Positions 23,615-37,286 of a stretch of 64,000 nt of DNA are shown here, piece after piece. The stretch covers positions 203,196,978 through 203,260,977 of the forward strand of contig CP136066.1 in the NCBI GenBank assembly GCA_032622095.1. Reading direction: 5' to 3'. Under the pieces are notes generated by a model. That model was not told the origin of the DNA, ran no database searches, and saw only the letters and a program-made list of their open reading frames with translations. The DNA is from Siphonodentalium dalli (lineage: Eukaryota; Mollusca; Scaphopoda; Gadilida; Siphonodentaliidae). The position numbers and the translations under genes were made by a program. Numbering within the stretch: the stretch's first letter is position 1; each line of letters opens with the position of its first letter.

Positions 23615-25815
23615 TTTTTTTTAATTCTTTATTGACAATATATACATGAACATATTCATATATTTAAAATACAGCATAATGACAATAACAAAAATAATGT
23701 CCTGGTATTTTCGGGAGGGGGGCTTTCGCTCGCAACTCACACACGCCTTACACACGTTCAAATTCGAAGACACCTCATGCGTGTTTTTGATTACACAGAC
23801 TATGTTTATGACTGGAATGTCATCAGAAATCGTTTTGTATGCTTTTAAATATACATGTAATTTATAGTCTCCGATATGATAAAACAAAAATGCCTCTATC
23901 CGTGCCCGGTATTTTATATAGCGTTAATTCGACCAACCATCAACAAGTGAAAAAACGAACATAATCACAAATAGTTATTTGTCCTCAAAGTACTTGGCAG
24001 GGCAAGGTATATCTCACACCATTCAAATTCGAAGTCGTTAAGGATATCTCTCTTTAGTGCTATATATTTCTCTAACCGGTATCTCTCATCAAGTTCACGT
24101 AGAAATGATTTCAGGGATAAGGTATCGGGGTCAAATTTGGTTTTGTATATGTAATATTTAAGCAATGTCAGAAATAAATTTTTGACACTGAAATTTTGCT
24201 GGCGGGGAGGGCCGAAAATTATATTGCTACGAGTGATAGAGATGTCCAGCTTGTGTTCATCCAGCCATTTTTGTGTGTAATTTATGAATAGTTTTACGGC
24301 GGAGCATTCATAGAATATGTGGGTAATGTTCTCAGGTAAATTACACCGGTTACAGTAATCGTCTACAGATATTTTCATAAGAAATAGCAATCTGTTGGTT
24401 CCCAAAATACGTGTATTTATCCGATATTGAAACCATTGTAATCTAGAATCTCGCAGACAATTGAATGGCGATGATAATATATGAGACCATGAACTTGTGG
24501 TTGTATTAGGTCCCATATCTCTTTTCCATTTTGATACACACAGTGGGAATTGACCATTGTCTGAGATAAGGAGGTTGTAAAATTCCTTACATCCATGTTT
24601 ACTTTTTGTTAGCAGGTGAATATTGTTTGGAATAAAGGGGGTCTCAGTGCTAGTGAGATCTTTTTTCGTCTGTTTTGATCAAATGCGGAGCTGCGTGTTG
24701 ACACTTTGCAATGTCAAGAAAGTGGTGGGTATGTCAAATTTGGCGGTGAAACTTTCGAGTGTGTGCAGTTTATTTCCTGGTGTGATAAGATCGTTTATAA
24801 ATAAGATGCCATTTTCCTTCCACTCGCTACTATTTATTGCGTCTTTATTCATTCGGAGTTCATCGTGGTTCCAAACAGTCTGAGTCGCTAGGGGTGAGTT
24901 ATCGTTTGGCATATTTTTCAAGTAACTCTTCCAAGCCATAAGAACGTCGCGCCAGAAAGGGTTCCCAGTTTTTGATAGAACAGTGTTGATGTATTTTGAG
25001 CCATAAGTCGCTAGTAAGGGATCTGAAATTTCTCGGGGTGTTATGTTCAACCACGGGGTTGACTTCGTGATACATCTGCGCATCCAGGTTATTTTGAGAG
25101 CATCGTTGAAATGTTTTATATTAATCATTTTTAGTCCGTCATATTCATAATCCCTGCAAAGTTGTGTACGACTGACCCTGTCGCGTTTATTGTTCCATAC
25201 AAATTTGAATAGAATTCTATTGATTTCGTCAAGGATATCTTGCTTTGGATTTGGGAGGGATTGGAGAAGGTGTACAATATTTGGAATGAGAATAGACTTG
25301 ATAATTGTTATTCTACCGATGGGTGAGATATGTCTATGTTTCCATTTGTCTATTACTTTTTCATGTTGTCGATCTTGTCTCTGAAATTAATTTCTGGTAT
25401 TTCGGACATATTGGTGCTGTATTTAATTCCGAGGGCTGTGAATGTATTCGAAACTTTAAGTTTGCATTCTGAATGAACTGATGTGTTCATTTTCTGAGAG
25501 CCCAACCAGACTATTTGGCATTTGTCTAGATTAGCCTTCAGCCCGCCCGACATAGTAGCAAATGATTCAAGCACGGATAGAGATTCTCTGAGGCTGGCTT
25601 CGCTCCCATCTAGTACAAGTGTAGTGTCATCTGCATATTGGTTTATTTTGTATTCTGTCTCGTCGAGGGTAACACCTATTATTTTCTTATTTCCTCTTAT
25701 CATTTCAGCGAATATCTCGGCGCATAAGAGAAAAATATACGGTGATAACGGGTCGCCTTGCCTACAGCCTCTGGTTGGCTTGAAAAATGAAGACAAATTG
25801 CCATTAACTAAGACG
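23615..25815 (-). mobile_element. 5'-truncated LINE insertion with target duplication and poly(A)
   Basis: The satellite sequence beginning GCTGACCATCGATGG is duplicated for 21 bp on both sides (23,594-23,614 and 25,816-25,836). Read on the minus strand the element ends in CAATAAAGAATT followed by about 12 A residues, i.e. poly(A) signal plus tail at 23,615-23,640. Removing element and duplication restores a 410-bp unit spacing, normal for the satellite. The element starts inside the reverse transcriptase domain, so it is strongly 5'-truncated, as expected from target-primed reverse transcription. Confidence 0.93.
23965..25815 (-). pseudogene. LINE ORF2 reverse transcriptase and C-terminal zinc knuckle, frameshifted
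   Basis: The N-terminal part contains RT motif B (RGCRQGDPLSPYIF) and motif C (NQYADDTTLVLDGS). The middle carries the thumb/linker region, and the C-terminal third has a CNRCNLPENITHIFYEC zf-RVT knuckle preceded by LQWFQYRINTRIL, typical of L1/Tx1-like LINEs. Two frame changes break it: one in an A-run near 25,352 and one near 24,683. Between them the frames continue without other stops, so decay is light. Endonuclease, ORF1 and RT motif A are missing through truncation. Clade assignment to L1/Tx1 is by motif style only. Confidence 0.88.
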
Positions 25816-26053
25816 GCTGACCATCGATGGATGTTTGTAGCGCCGTCAACGAACAAAACAACCGACCATCCGACCGACCGACTACGTCCCGGATTCCCTA
25901 TGAACGTTGTGCGCTGACAACGCATCCATGTATTCAACCCTTGATGTATATTAAGAAATAACATAGTCAGTGATGAAACGGAACAACTGTTCTAATCGGA
26001 TCAAGTCAAGGGAGAATTGATAAAGGCTCAACCAGCATGCAATCACAATATAT

Positions 26054-26093
<40 letters not shown>

Positions 26094-26317
26094 GGGGAGA
26101 GAAATGAAAGAGATACAGATAGTTTAGTCATCATGTCATGGTTGCGTGATTACTGTCGGGTGCCAAAAGTACTAGTGCCGGCACGATTATTAATTTTGGT
26201 GATTCAGTCTAAATCCCAAACAATCACGATTATTAGACACCTGATGGTAGTGTTTCATCTATCATAGAAATATAGAATTTTAAATCGGAACAGACGAGCG
26301 CCAGTCAAAAAAAAGCT

Positions 26318-26560
26318 GGTCACCGATGGTTTGTTGTGCCCTGGTCACCGATGGTTCGTTGTGCCCTGGTCACCGATGGTTTGTTGTGCCCTGGTCACCG
26401 ATGGTTTGTTGTGCCCTGGTCACCGATGGTTTGTTGTGCCCTGGTCACCGATGGTTTGTTGTGCCCTGGTCACCGATGGTTTGTTGTGCCCTGGTCACCG
26501 ATGGTTTGTTGTGCCCTGGTCAGCCTGGTCACCGATGGTTTGTTGTGCCCTGGTCAGCGA
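26318..26560. repeat. 25-bp expansion inside a satellite unit (longest of three)
   Basis: CTGGTCACCGATGGTTTGTT followed by GTGCC repeats with period 25, about nine times, with one interrupted copy near 26,520. Confidence 0.95.
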
Positions 26561-27445
26561 ACAAATCAACATCCAGCCAAGCAACCAACTATCCAACCAG
26601 CAGGCTGACTCTGCTCCAAATGACATCTGAATGGTATGCAGCTATATCGCGCATCCAGGTATCCACTCCCTTGATATATATGAAGTAGAAGTCTGCAGAA
26701 ATACCACAGTCAGTGATGAAATGGAACATCTGTTCTAATCGGATCAAGTCAAGTGAGAATTGTAAAAAGGCTCAACCATGCAATCACAATATTTTGAACT
26801 CTTGGCATATTGAAGTCAGAGTGAGAGAGTGAGAGAAAAGAGATGGAGAGAGCGAGAGAGATACTGTTTAGTCCGCACATCATGATTGGTGCTTCTTCTG
26901 TCAGAGAAAATAATTCGAAAATGGAACAGATGTGATACTGCCAAATGTGCTGACCATCGATGGTTGTTTGTAGCGTCGTCAATGAACAAAACAACCGACC
27001 ATCCGACCGACCGACTACGTCCCGGATTCCCTATGAACGTTGTGTGCTGTCAACGCATCCATGTATTCAACCCTTGATGTATATTAAGAAATTCCACAGT
27101 CAGTGATGAAATGGAACAACTGTTCTAATCGGATCAAGTCAAGTGAGAATTGATAAAGGCTCAACCAGCATGCAATCACAATATATCGAGAGAGAGAGAG
27201 GGAGAGAGAAAGAGGGGGAGGGGGAGAAATGAAAGAGATACAGATCGTTTAGTCATCATGTCATACATGGTTGCGTGATTACTATCGGGTGCCAAAAGTA
27301 CTAGTGCCAGCACGATTATTAATTTTGGTGATTCAGCCTAAATCCCAAACAATCACGATTATTAGACCCTTGAGGGCAGTGTTTCATCTATCATAGAAAT
27401 ATAGAATTTTAAATCGGAACAGACGAGCGTCAGCCACAAAAAAGC

Positions 27446-27575
27446 TGGTCACCGATGGTTTGTTGTGCCCTGGTCACCGATGGTTTGTTGTGCCCTGGTC
27501 ACCGATGGTTCGTTGTGCCCTGGTCACCGATGGTTTGTTGTGCCCTGGTCACCGATGGTTTGTTGTGCCCTGGTC
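27446..27575. repeat. 25-bp expansion, five copies
   Basis: The same CTGGTCACCGATGG unit as at 26,318, at the equivalent position of the next long satellite unit, with fewer copies. Confidence 0.95.
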
Positions 27576-28442
27576 AGCGAACAAATCAACATCCAGCCAA
27601 GCAACCAACTATCCAACCAGCAGGCTGACTCTGCTCCAAATGACATCTGAATGGTATGCAGCTATATCACGCATCCAGGTATCCACTTCCTTGATAGATA
27701 TGAAGTAGAAGTCTGCAGAAATACCACAGTCAGTGATGAAATGGAACGTCTGTTCTAATCGGATCAAGTCAAGTGAGAATTGTAAAAAGGCTCAACCATG
27801 TAATCACAATATTTTGAACTCATATTGAAATCAGAGTGAGGGAGTGAGAGAGAAGAGATGGAGAGAGTGGGAGAGAGATTGTGTAGTCCGCACATCATGA
27901 TTGGTGCTTCTTCTGTCAGAGAAAATAATTCGAAAATGGAACAGATGTGATACTGCCAAATGTGCTGACCATCGATGGTTGTTTGTAGTGTCGTCAATGA
28001 ACAAAACAACCGACCATCCGACCGACCGACTACGTCCCGGATTCCCTATGAACGTTGTGTGCTGTCAACGCATCCATGTATTCAACCCTTGATGTATATT
28101 AAGAAATTCCACAGTCAGTGATGAAATGGAACAACTGTTCTAATCGGATCAAGTCAAGTGAGAATTGATAAAGGCTCAACCATGAAATTACAATATTTCG
28201 AGAGATAGAGAGAAATGAAAGATATATACAAATCGTTTAGTCATCATGTCATGGTTGCGTGATCACTATCGGGTGTCAAACGTACTAGTGCCAGCACGAT
28301 TATTAATTTTGGTGAATCAGCCTAAAGCCCAACCAATCACTATTATTAGGCAATCACGATTATTAGACCCTGAGGGCAGTGTTTCATTTATCATAGAAAA
28401 ATAGATTTGAAATCGGAACAGACGAGCGTCAGCCACAAAAAA

Positions 28443-28525
28443 GCTGGTCACCGATGGTTTGTTGTGCCCTGGTCACCGATGGTTTGTTGTGCCCTGGTCA
28501 CCGATGGTTTGTTGTGCCCTGGTCA
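28443..28525. repeat. 25-bp expansion, three copies
   Basis: Third occurrence of the same internal expansion. Copy number falls left to right (about nine, five, three) across the three homologous long units. Confidence 0.95.
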
Positions 28526-31389
28526 GCAAACAAATCAACATCCAGCCAAGCAACCAACTATCCAACCAGCAGGCTGACTCTGCTCCAAATAACATCTGAA
28601 TGGTATGCAGCTATATCACGCATCCAGGTATCCACTCCCTTGATAGATATGAAGTTGAAGTCTGCAGAAATACCACAGTCAGTGATGAAATGGAACATCT
28701 GTTCTAATCGGATCAAGTCAAGTGAGAATTGTAAAAAGGCTCAACCATGCAATCACAATATTTTGAAATCAGAGTGAGGGAGTGAGAGAGAAGAGACGGA
28801 GAGAGTGGGAGAGAGATTGTTTAGTCCGCACACCATGGTTGGTGTTTCTTCTGTTAAAGAAGAGGATTCGAGAACAGAACAGATGTGCGACTGCCAAATG
28901 TGCGACTGACCATCGATAGTTGTTTGTAGCGTCGTTATACGAACAAAGCAACAACCAACTAGCCAACCAACCGATTGACTATGTCCCGGTGACCTCTGAG
29001 TATTATACAGCTATCGCACATCCAGCTATTTATTGCCTTGATAGATATGAAGGAGAAGATATGAAATGGAACAACTGTTCTAATCGGATCAAGTCAAGTG
29101 AGAATTGGTGAGGCTCAACCATGCAATCACAATATTTCGAGAGAGAGAGGGGAGAGACATGAAAGAGATACAGATTGTTTACTCCTCATATCATGGTTGC
29201 ATGATTAGTGTTTACTCTAACATAAAGTAGAATTAATGGAATTCGAAAACTGAACAGACTTGCGTCAGCCACAAAAACTGGTCAACGATGGTTATTTATC
29301 TGTCGTCAGCGAACAAAGCAACAACCAGCCAATCAACCAACTGACTATGCCACGGGTGACCTCTGAATGTTATGCAGATATCGCGCATCCAGGTATTCGC
29401 TTCCTTGATAGACATGAAGGAGAAGTCTGCACCAATACCACAGTCTGTGATGAAATGGAATAAATGTTCTAATCGGTTCAAGCCAAGTGAGAATTGGTAA
29501 TGATCAACCATGCAATCACAATATTTCGAGAGAGAGAGAGAGAAAAAAAGAGAGGGGGAAAGAGAGACGTGAAGATAGATACAGATTGTTTATTCTTCAT
29601 ATCATGGTTGGGCGAACGAATCAACATCACGCCAAGAAACCAACTAGCCAAGCAACCAACTGACCCAATGTCCCGGATAAACTCTGAATGTTATGCAGCT
29701 ATCACGCATCCAGGTATTCGCTTCCTTGATAGAATGAAGGAGCAGTCTGCAGCAATACCACAGTCAATGATGCAATGGAACAACTGTTCTAATCGGATCA
29801 AGTCAAGTGAGCACTGATAATGCTTAACCATGCAATCACAATATTGAGAGAAAGAAAGAGAGAGAGAGAGAGAGAGAGAGGGGGGGTAGCGAGAAAGGAA
29901 AAATATTTATCGTTTAGTCCTCATGTCATGATTCCGTGATTAGAATAGAAGTATTATAATTCGAAAGCGTCCGCCACAAAAAGTTGGTCAACGATGTTTA
30001 TTTGTGATGTCGTCGGCGAACAAATCAACATCACGCCAAGCAACCAACTGGCAAATCAAGCGACTGACTGTGTCCCGGGTGACCTCTGGATGCTATGCAG
30101 CTATCGGGCATCCAGGTATTCGCTTCCTTGATAGAAATGAAGGAGAAGTCTGTGGTAATACCACAGTCAGTGATGAAATAGAACAACTGTTCTAATCGGA
30201 TCAAGTCAAGTGAGCACTGGTAATGCTTAACCATGCAATCACAATATTGAGAGAAAGAAAGAGAGAGAGAGGGGGGATAGCGAGAAAGGAAAAATAGATA
30301 TCGTTTAGTCCTCATGTCGTGATTCCGTGATTAGAATAGAAGTATTATAATTCGAAAGCCTCCGCCACAAAAAGTTGGTCAACGATGTTTATTTGTGATG
30401 TCGTCGGCGAACAAATCAACATCACGCCAAGCAACCAACTGGCAAATCAACCGAATGACAGTGTCCCGGGTGACCTCTGAATGCTATGCAGCTATCGGGC
30501 ATCCAGGTATTCGCTTCCTTGATAGAAATGAAGGAGAAGTCTGTGGTAATACCACAGTCAGTGATGAAATAGAACAACTGTTCTAATCGGATCAAGTCAA
30601 GTGAGCACTGGTAATGCTTAACCATGCAATCACAATATTGAGAGAAAGAAAGAGAGAGAGAGGGGGGATATCGAGAAAGGAAAAATAGATATCGTTTAGT
30701 CCTCATGTCATGATTCCGTGATTAGAATAGAAGTATTATAATTCGAAAGCGTCCGCCACAAAAAGTTGGTCAACGATGTTTATGTGTGATGTCGTCGGCG
30801 AACAAATCAACATCACGCCAAGCAACCAACTGGCAAATCAACCGAATGACAGTGTCCCGGGTGACCTCTGAATGCTATGCAGCTATCGGGCATCCAGGTA
30901 TTCGCTTCCTTGATAGACATGAAGGAGAAGTCTGCGGTAATACCACAGTCAGTGATGAAATAGAACAACTGTTCTAATCGGATCAAGTCAAGTGAGCACT
31001 GGTAATGCTTAACCATGCAATCACAATATTGAGAGAAAGAAAGAGAGAGAGGGGGGGATAGCGAGAAAGGAAAAATAGATATCGTTTAGTCCTCATGTCA
31101 TGATTCCGTGATTAGAATAGAAGTATTATAATTCGAAAGCGTCCGCCACAAAAAGTTGGTCAACGATGTTTATTTGTGATGTCGTCGGCGAACAAATCAA
31201 CATCACGCCAAGCAACCAACTGGCAAATCAACCGAATGACAGTGTCCCGGGTGACCTCTGAATGCTATGCAGCTATCGGGCATCCAGGTATTCGCTTCCT
31301 TGATAGACATGAAGGAGAAGTCTGCGGTAATACCACAGTCAGTGATGAAATGGAACAACTGTTCTAATCGGATCAAGTCAAGTGAGAAT

Positions 31390-34260
31390 TGATCGTTTGA
31401 AGCAAAGCGTGAAATAAAGCGCAGATAGTATTAGTATGAAATATGATGAATGTCGTTGGGGATGTGTTTCGACAAATTGCTTGGTGGTGTCAGACGCTAG
31501 ATTGGCATCAACATAACTCTGCACATTTCTAGGAGATAGTTTCGGCAAAATGACGATCTAAGGAGGCATGTTTACTCAAGAAAGTTAAGCGTGATGGCAA
31601 GCAGTCATACACGATGGAGGTATGTTTCGGTTCGTCAGCCTTAGGGAGATACGTAGCTTGTTGATATTTCTAAAATAGCTTGTCCAATATATTTGATCGA
31701 CAAGAACGAACATGGCGCCAATACGGAAGATGACGAAGTTTTATATATCTTTATTTCCTCCAATTCAGGAGAATATATCTGAACAACAAAACATATACAG
31801 GGAATAAGCAATAAATATTTACAGAATATAATGTAATGAAATGAAAAAAATAGTTTCTATTCACAATTATGTGATTCTATAAACTATGAACTTGGCATGC
31901 AAACCCCCCCCCCCCCCCCCGGAGCCAGCCAAGTGTGGAGCTTTTGTGAAAAAAAATCGAGAACAACAAAGATAGCATGTTAAATTTACTACAAACACGG
32001 TGTCAGGTTGCAATGCAAAAAATATATAGCTGCACTTGCAACAGCACTATCTACTTTCCGTTGTATCTTATATCTTGAGTGGGATAGTCTTTGATGTTGG
32101 AAGAAGTTACAAGGAATTATAGATGTTCTGATATTATTTATTTTTAACACAAATTAATTAATAGAACCCCTCGTCCTGGCTAAATTCACAAATAATATGC
32201 AATGTTGTTTTGTTTTTGCATATATATATATATATATATAGATTCAGCTTGTAGATTAGCTACCAACAACAATAATTATTTGAACTGTTTCGATAACTGA
32301 AGATAATCAAATTGAACCTATGTGGGCCTTTTCACCTGTAACCTATAGGTTTTTTCACGAGAGGGGTCTTATACTCTCATCGACTTTCAAAATATGCTGT
32401 TTGATCAGGTATTGACTTTTTGTCGGGCGCCCCAATTGAGAAATATCATATGTATAAAATAAGTGTCCTGTGCCCAATAGCGGCAATATTAAAGCGCGCT
32501 TTAATCGAATGGTTTTAACTGATTAGCATTGTCTTGATTTGAATTATCTTGTAACTTAATTCCACTTATTATTTTCCAGGGGGAAGGGGGAATTGACTTA
32601 GGAAATTTCCTCTAATTTTGTATCAAATCTGATGGGAATTTTTTTAAGTGGTGATACCCTTGAAATTGGTGCCTCGGTGTGTCATATATGATATCACTAG
32701 ATGTGCGGTCTCAATAACTCTTCATTTCTACCATTATCCACAATCCTCCCGGTTCCTACTTCAGATAGCATTAGGGGGCAATTATTGTCAAGATAACCTT
32801 TTTGGCATGCGCGCGTGTTCATTTAGCTATGGCATCGTGTTTGAAAAAATGCTTCCTGCTTTGAAATCAAAATCTACGACTGACAGCTGTGATTTCCATG
32901 ATTAGTTTAGGACATAAAACGCTGATGGGGTCTGAATTTCCACAAACGTCCATTTATGAAATGCTTATCAAAGGCAAAATCAACGTTTTCGTTGGAGAAA
33001 CCGGCAATGGGAGCTAAAGATGTGTAAACCTGTCTCTGCGATCAGCATCTGTTTTTGTATTGATGCCACGGAACAAAACAACTTCCCATCAATCACGCTA
33101 GAAACTGAAAACATATGTACGCGACGTGTGATGTCGACTATAGAGTTATCGTTCTTTTCCGCTAGTGGGAGAGGTTCCATATCGTTGGGTTTGTGGGATG
33201 TTGTCTCATAAAGTTTGCTGCTACATTGGCACCAAATCAACTCTGCATTCTATTGTTAACTATCTCTCAATGGCGTTGCCAACTCTTACACGAATTATGC
33301 CTCGTGTATTGGAAAAGACACGTGATTTCGCCCGCCCTGAAGTTATCTCATTTTATCACCCGGGATCATGGGTAATATAATATAAGCACCGAAAGAAAAA
33401 TCTATTTTCAACGTCTATTTTCGATTTAGTTTAGTCATAATAGTTATATGACAAGATTAATAAACTCTACGGAATCGCTGTCGTAAAATGATATCATGTA
33501 TACCTAAAGCACCAAACAACAAGATGTTAGGTCAGAACACAAACTTATTGTATAATTAAAAGCAATAGCTTATCATTTACACTCCACATCTCCTATCCTA
33601 GCTATATTGCATATCAGACTCACCCAACCGTTTGATATGTCACCTCACACTCTTGTCTATACCGATCTATACTTCGTTCCGCTATACTAAATCTATTTTC
33701 AATTAATTTCTTTCTATTACTCCATATGAAGAAAAAAATAATCTAATTTTGATATATCTATCGACCCAGCCCGCAATGTGAGTGGCTGAGTAACATATAT
33801 ACCAATAACGACCTTCTAAAAATGATTATGAACACCATTACCTAGCTAATAGTATGTCATCATTCTCACACTGTGGGCTTATTCACACGTAATCGGAACG
33901 ACCCTCAAGCTTGATGTCGGATCCCCTCCATACAACCAATATTCATGCTTCATATTTTGTATCATGCATTGTTTTTGATTTCTATGGAATAAATACTGTT
34001 GACATCAACAATATGTTCTTCCATGAAAAAACTTCTCAAACTTGATGACATTGGCAACATTCAGATGGTTAGAATACTCATATAGATTATCATGCTATAG
34101 TTTGTTGTCCGACTCATTTAAACTAAAGTAATGCTCACTAATATAATAGAACAAAGGGAGCACAGAATTATATTTCAAACTGAGGTACACAATTATGGAA
34201 TAACTTCCCTGAAGGTCAGAAATTATAATTATGCAACACGACAATTACTTTAAAATTGTT
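31390..34260. other. Intergenic, AT-rich, no gene recognised
   Basis: It holds a C-homopolymer at 31,904-31,920, a (TA)n run near 32,219-32,240, and overlapping open frames of 60-86 codons on both strands at 32,648-33,380 without recognisable domains. The minus-strand frame 32,980-33,240 is protein-like in composition but has no supporting motif. Confidence 0.35.
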
Positions 34261-34267
34261 TCAGGCC

Positions 34268-34683
34268 TTAACCCTTTACCCAACAAAACGGCCAAAAACG
34301 CCCAATTAAACCTTCAACAGCCTAAAATATCTTCGGTCTGTCTCAATATAACACCATACAAATATGGATATCATTGGAACCGGTTCATTGACCACATTGT
34401 ATATGGTTACAGTTATGCCCTGTGCCAATGCATTCTCTTATATATGCGAGTCGACCATAGGTCGCCTCGCATATATAAGAGAATGCATTGGCCTAAAAAA
34501 AAATTACTTACATTTTTTAACAATTTTTATAATGTTTTTCTACATTCTTTGACAATTTTATCATTTTAATATGTGTTAAGCCAATGCATTCTCTTATATA
34601 TGCGAGGCGACCTATGGTCGACTCGCATATATAAGGGAATGCATTGTATTGGCACAGGGCCGTTCTATTGGGTAAAGGGTTAA
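34268..34683 (+). mobile_element. TTAA-flanked piggyBac-like MITE, copy A
   Basis: Complete copy: TTAACCCTTTACCCAAC at the left and TTGGGTAAAGGGTTAA at the right. The interior reads CAACAGCCTAAAATATCTTC, then hairpin 1 (34,427-34,493), a TTTTAACAATTTT spacer, and hairpin 2 (34,581-34,653). Each hairpin has ~30-bp near-perfect arms starting CCAATGCATTCTCTTATATA. The open frame spanning it has no function. Confidence 0.92.
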
Positions 34684-35186
34684 CAAAGCAATTGTGAATG
34701 GACAGATGGATATGGAAATTACTTCCATTTTCAATTTCTAATCTATTCCTAAAACCATTATATTTATCATTGAAGTCAACTCATTTAGATGTACATATAT
34801 ACATAAGTATGGAACATTCTCCATTTTTTTCAATAGAAGGCTTCATACTTCTTACAGCAATTAGTGTAAACAATATTTTATTTCTCAAAAAGGCACATAA
34901 ATACATATATAACATACACAAACATACATATGAGATAAAGGGATCTGGCAGTAAGCCTATGCTTATTCGTGGCCATTTCCGCGATATAAAATTGCTTCAT
35001 GATATATTTTGGTCTCGAGTGATGAATTGTCAGTTCCACAGACACCCGCGAGCATATCCGCGGCTGATCGCCGCGGGTCCGACCCCCCCCCCCCCCCCCC
35101 CGGATTACATAATTTAACTGTGAGAGCGCTCTTATTTATTTTCACTACTCTTTGGATGCGATATGTATATCTGTTAGTGATGGAAC

Positions 35187-35660
35187 TCAGTTAAATCGTT
35201 TGGTTCTATCTATGAATTTTTGGAGTGACATGAAAATGACTGTATTTTCACTGTACGTTGAATTAACCGACCCATTAAGTAAAGTGTTCACATTTAATGT
35301 CATAATAGGACCCACAAAACAGTTATCTCTCTCTTTTTTGTAAATTGGACAGTGAAGTAAAAAATGTTCGGCTGTCTCCAGTTCCCCACAATCCAGAATG
35401 GATTATTATTTAGGTGGTTACAAAACAGATCATATTTCAAGTTACTGCAGTAGGTTCTCAGACGACAGTGGTAGATTTGACTTGGTCTTGTAAACGTTGT
35501 ATAACAATATGATGGTATGCTATTGTGATTTTTGGAGATATATCTCTTGAATTCTGATACTGTGTCACAACTTTTCGCTTCTTTACAGCAATTGACAACA
35601 CTGGTTTACACTGTAATAATTTCTTGTCAGTGTGTTCTTCTTGTTTTCTGTTCAAGGTTC
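35187..35660 (-). pseudogene. Non-LTR retrotransposon 3' end with zinc knuckle
   Basis: Minus-strand translation gives RLRTYCSNLKYDLFCNHLNN, then a broken C-x-C-G knuckle followed by ELETAEHFLLHCPIYKKER and finally MSLQKFIDRTKRFN before a stop at 35,187. This is the standard tail of one group of invertebrate non-LTR elements. One base is missing at the knuckle near 35,395 and another frame change occurs near 35,465. No RT motifs were found upstream; the match may extend weakly to ~35,830. It differs from the LINEs at 18.4 and 23.6 kb. Confidence 0.72.
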
Positions 35661-36883
35661 CTGATATTCACAAGCTTTTGCGTTTCGGCAGGCGCCATGT
35701 GTGTAATTATGCTGATATATTATCAAATAAAAATATGCACATCGCTTGATTTGACTTCTGTCTAAAATTGCCACCATAATTAATTTATAAGCTTTTCTTG
35801 CAGCAACTGTGACCATATCCCCGTTGTTCACGCCATCCTGACACTTACCCTTCCATTTGTCTTAAAAGAGCGGACACTAACAGTTGTGCAGAAACAGAAA
35901 GAGTCATGTTACTACGTTTAACAAAGACAATGACCGGTCTATCGCGCCAAATTCGACAACAACTGTCTAAATTTCTAGCTCATGGAAGTAAAATTACACT
36001 TTAATGAATGATTTTCGTCTCAAAGTTGAAATAACTGCTTAGTGAATGACAATTGCTGTCTATATAGCTGTCGTCTGTCGTTGTTTTTTGCGACTATCGT
36101 GTCTGTTTATTTGCGCGCACTTTACGTCTCTTGTTGAATAGACTGGTTCCTGGTCGAAAGCTGCAAAAATCTGAAAACGTATATAGTGACCTGACCCCTC
36201 CAGCAACAGTTGTGTTGGTCAGTGAGCCCGTCTCTGTGTTACACTGGTGTAAATAGGGCTCGGAGTGACATCTAGCGGATGCGAGAGGAATATGTAGGAG
36301 ATAATAAAATAGACACTGGGCCCTGATTGGCCAATAGCCTTGTGTGTTTTTTGCATAACTTGAAAAAATCATCACACCTCTTCCCTATGATTTCGCAATT
36401 GGTTCAGGAAGTAACCCTTTGTCGTGAAGTTTGAATTTTTTGGAGCGGTCTAAAATATGACAGTATTTTTTTATGTGGTTCTGACACTAGTTACGAAAAC
36501 ACAAGATTTAAAGGCGAATTCCCTGCCAGGCGGACATGATTTTGTGCTTGAAAATTCCCCCAAATGTCAATTTTTCAGATTTAACGAAAATTTGGACCCA
36601 ATATTTATATTGCCAACAGTATACGCTAAAACGTTAGCACTGAGGCCTATAGAAAACATTTATACACCAGTGTAACCTCTGACACTACTATTCTGTCATA
36701 TCGGTAAGTGAACATAGATCCCGCGCATTATACCGAGAATGATTTCACAAGTAGTACTATTATTTAATACCGTTTTAGTATTGTACTGGGTGAATTTTCT
36801 ACTTGCACTCTTCGTACAGTTTCGCAGCCAGGAATGGCACCGAACACCATGCCATACCCAACTAAGACTGAAATGCAGTAGTC

Positions 36884-37286
36884 TTAATCCTTTACCCAAC
36901 AAACCGGCCAAAACCGGCCAAATAAAGCTTCAACAGCCTAAAATATCTTCGGTCTGTCTCAATAGAACCATACAAATATGGATATCATTGGAACCGGCGG
37001 CTCCTTGACCACATTGTGATAGTTACAGTTATGCCCTGTGCCAATGCATTCTCTTATATATGCGAGTCGACCATAGGTCGCCTCGCATATATAAGAGAAT
37101 GCATTGGCCTAAAAAAAATCTTTTTTTAACACTTTTTACCATTTTTTCTTACATTCTTTAACAATTTTATAATTTTTAATGTGTTAAGCCAATGCATTCT
37201 CTTATATATGCGAGGCGACCTATGGTCGACTCGCATATATAAGAGAATGCATTGGCACAGGGCCATTCTGTTGGGTAAAGGGTTAA
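36884..37286 (+). mobile_element. TTAA-flanked piggyBac-like MITE, copy B
   Basis: Same orientation as copy A. The left terminus is TTAATCCTTTACCCAAC (one change) and the right GTTGGGTAAAGGGTTAA. Both hairpins are intact (37,040-37,108 and 37,188-37,257). It has a doubled AAAACCGGCC near the left end. Confidence 0.92.

Larger units (their letters stand above)
22560..31390. repeat. Complex satellite of ~390-bp units, about 15 copies
   Basis: Every unit carries ATCCAGGTATTCGCTTCCTT, then ACCACAGTCAGTGATGAAAT, GAACAACTGTTCTAATCGG, CAAGTCAAGTGAG and a GA-rich run. The anchor recurs near 22,821, 23,366, 25,998, 26,740, 27,130, 27,762, 28,147, 28,709, 29,085, 29,476, 29,796, 30,198, 30,589, 30,979 and 31,370. 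The last four spacings are 390-402 bp with near-identical sequence. Units 26-29 kb alternate long and short, a dimeric higher-order form. The repeated ~63-94-codon open frames are by-products. Confidence 0.95.

Noticed and set aside
32980-33240. 86-codon minus-strand frame with protein-like composition
   Set aside because: No motif, no splice signals that join to another exon, and overlapping plus-strand frames of similar quality.
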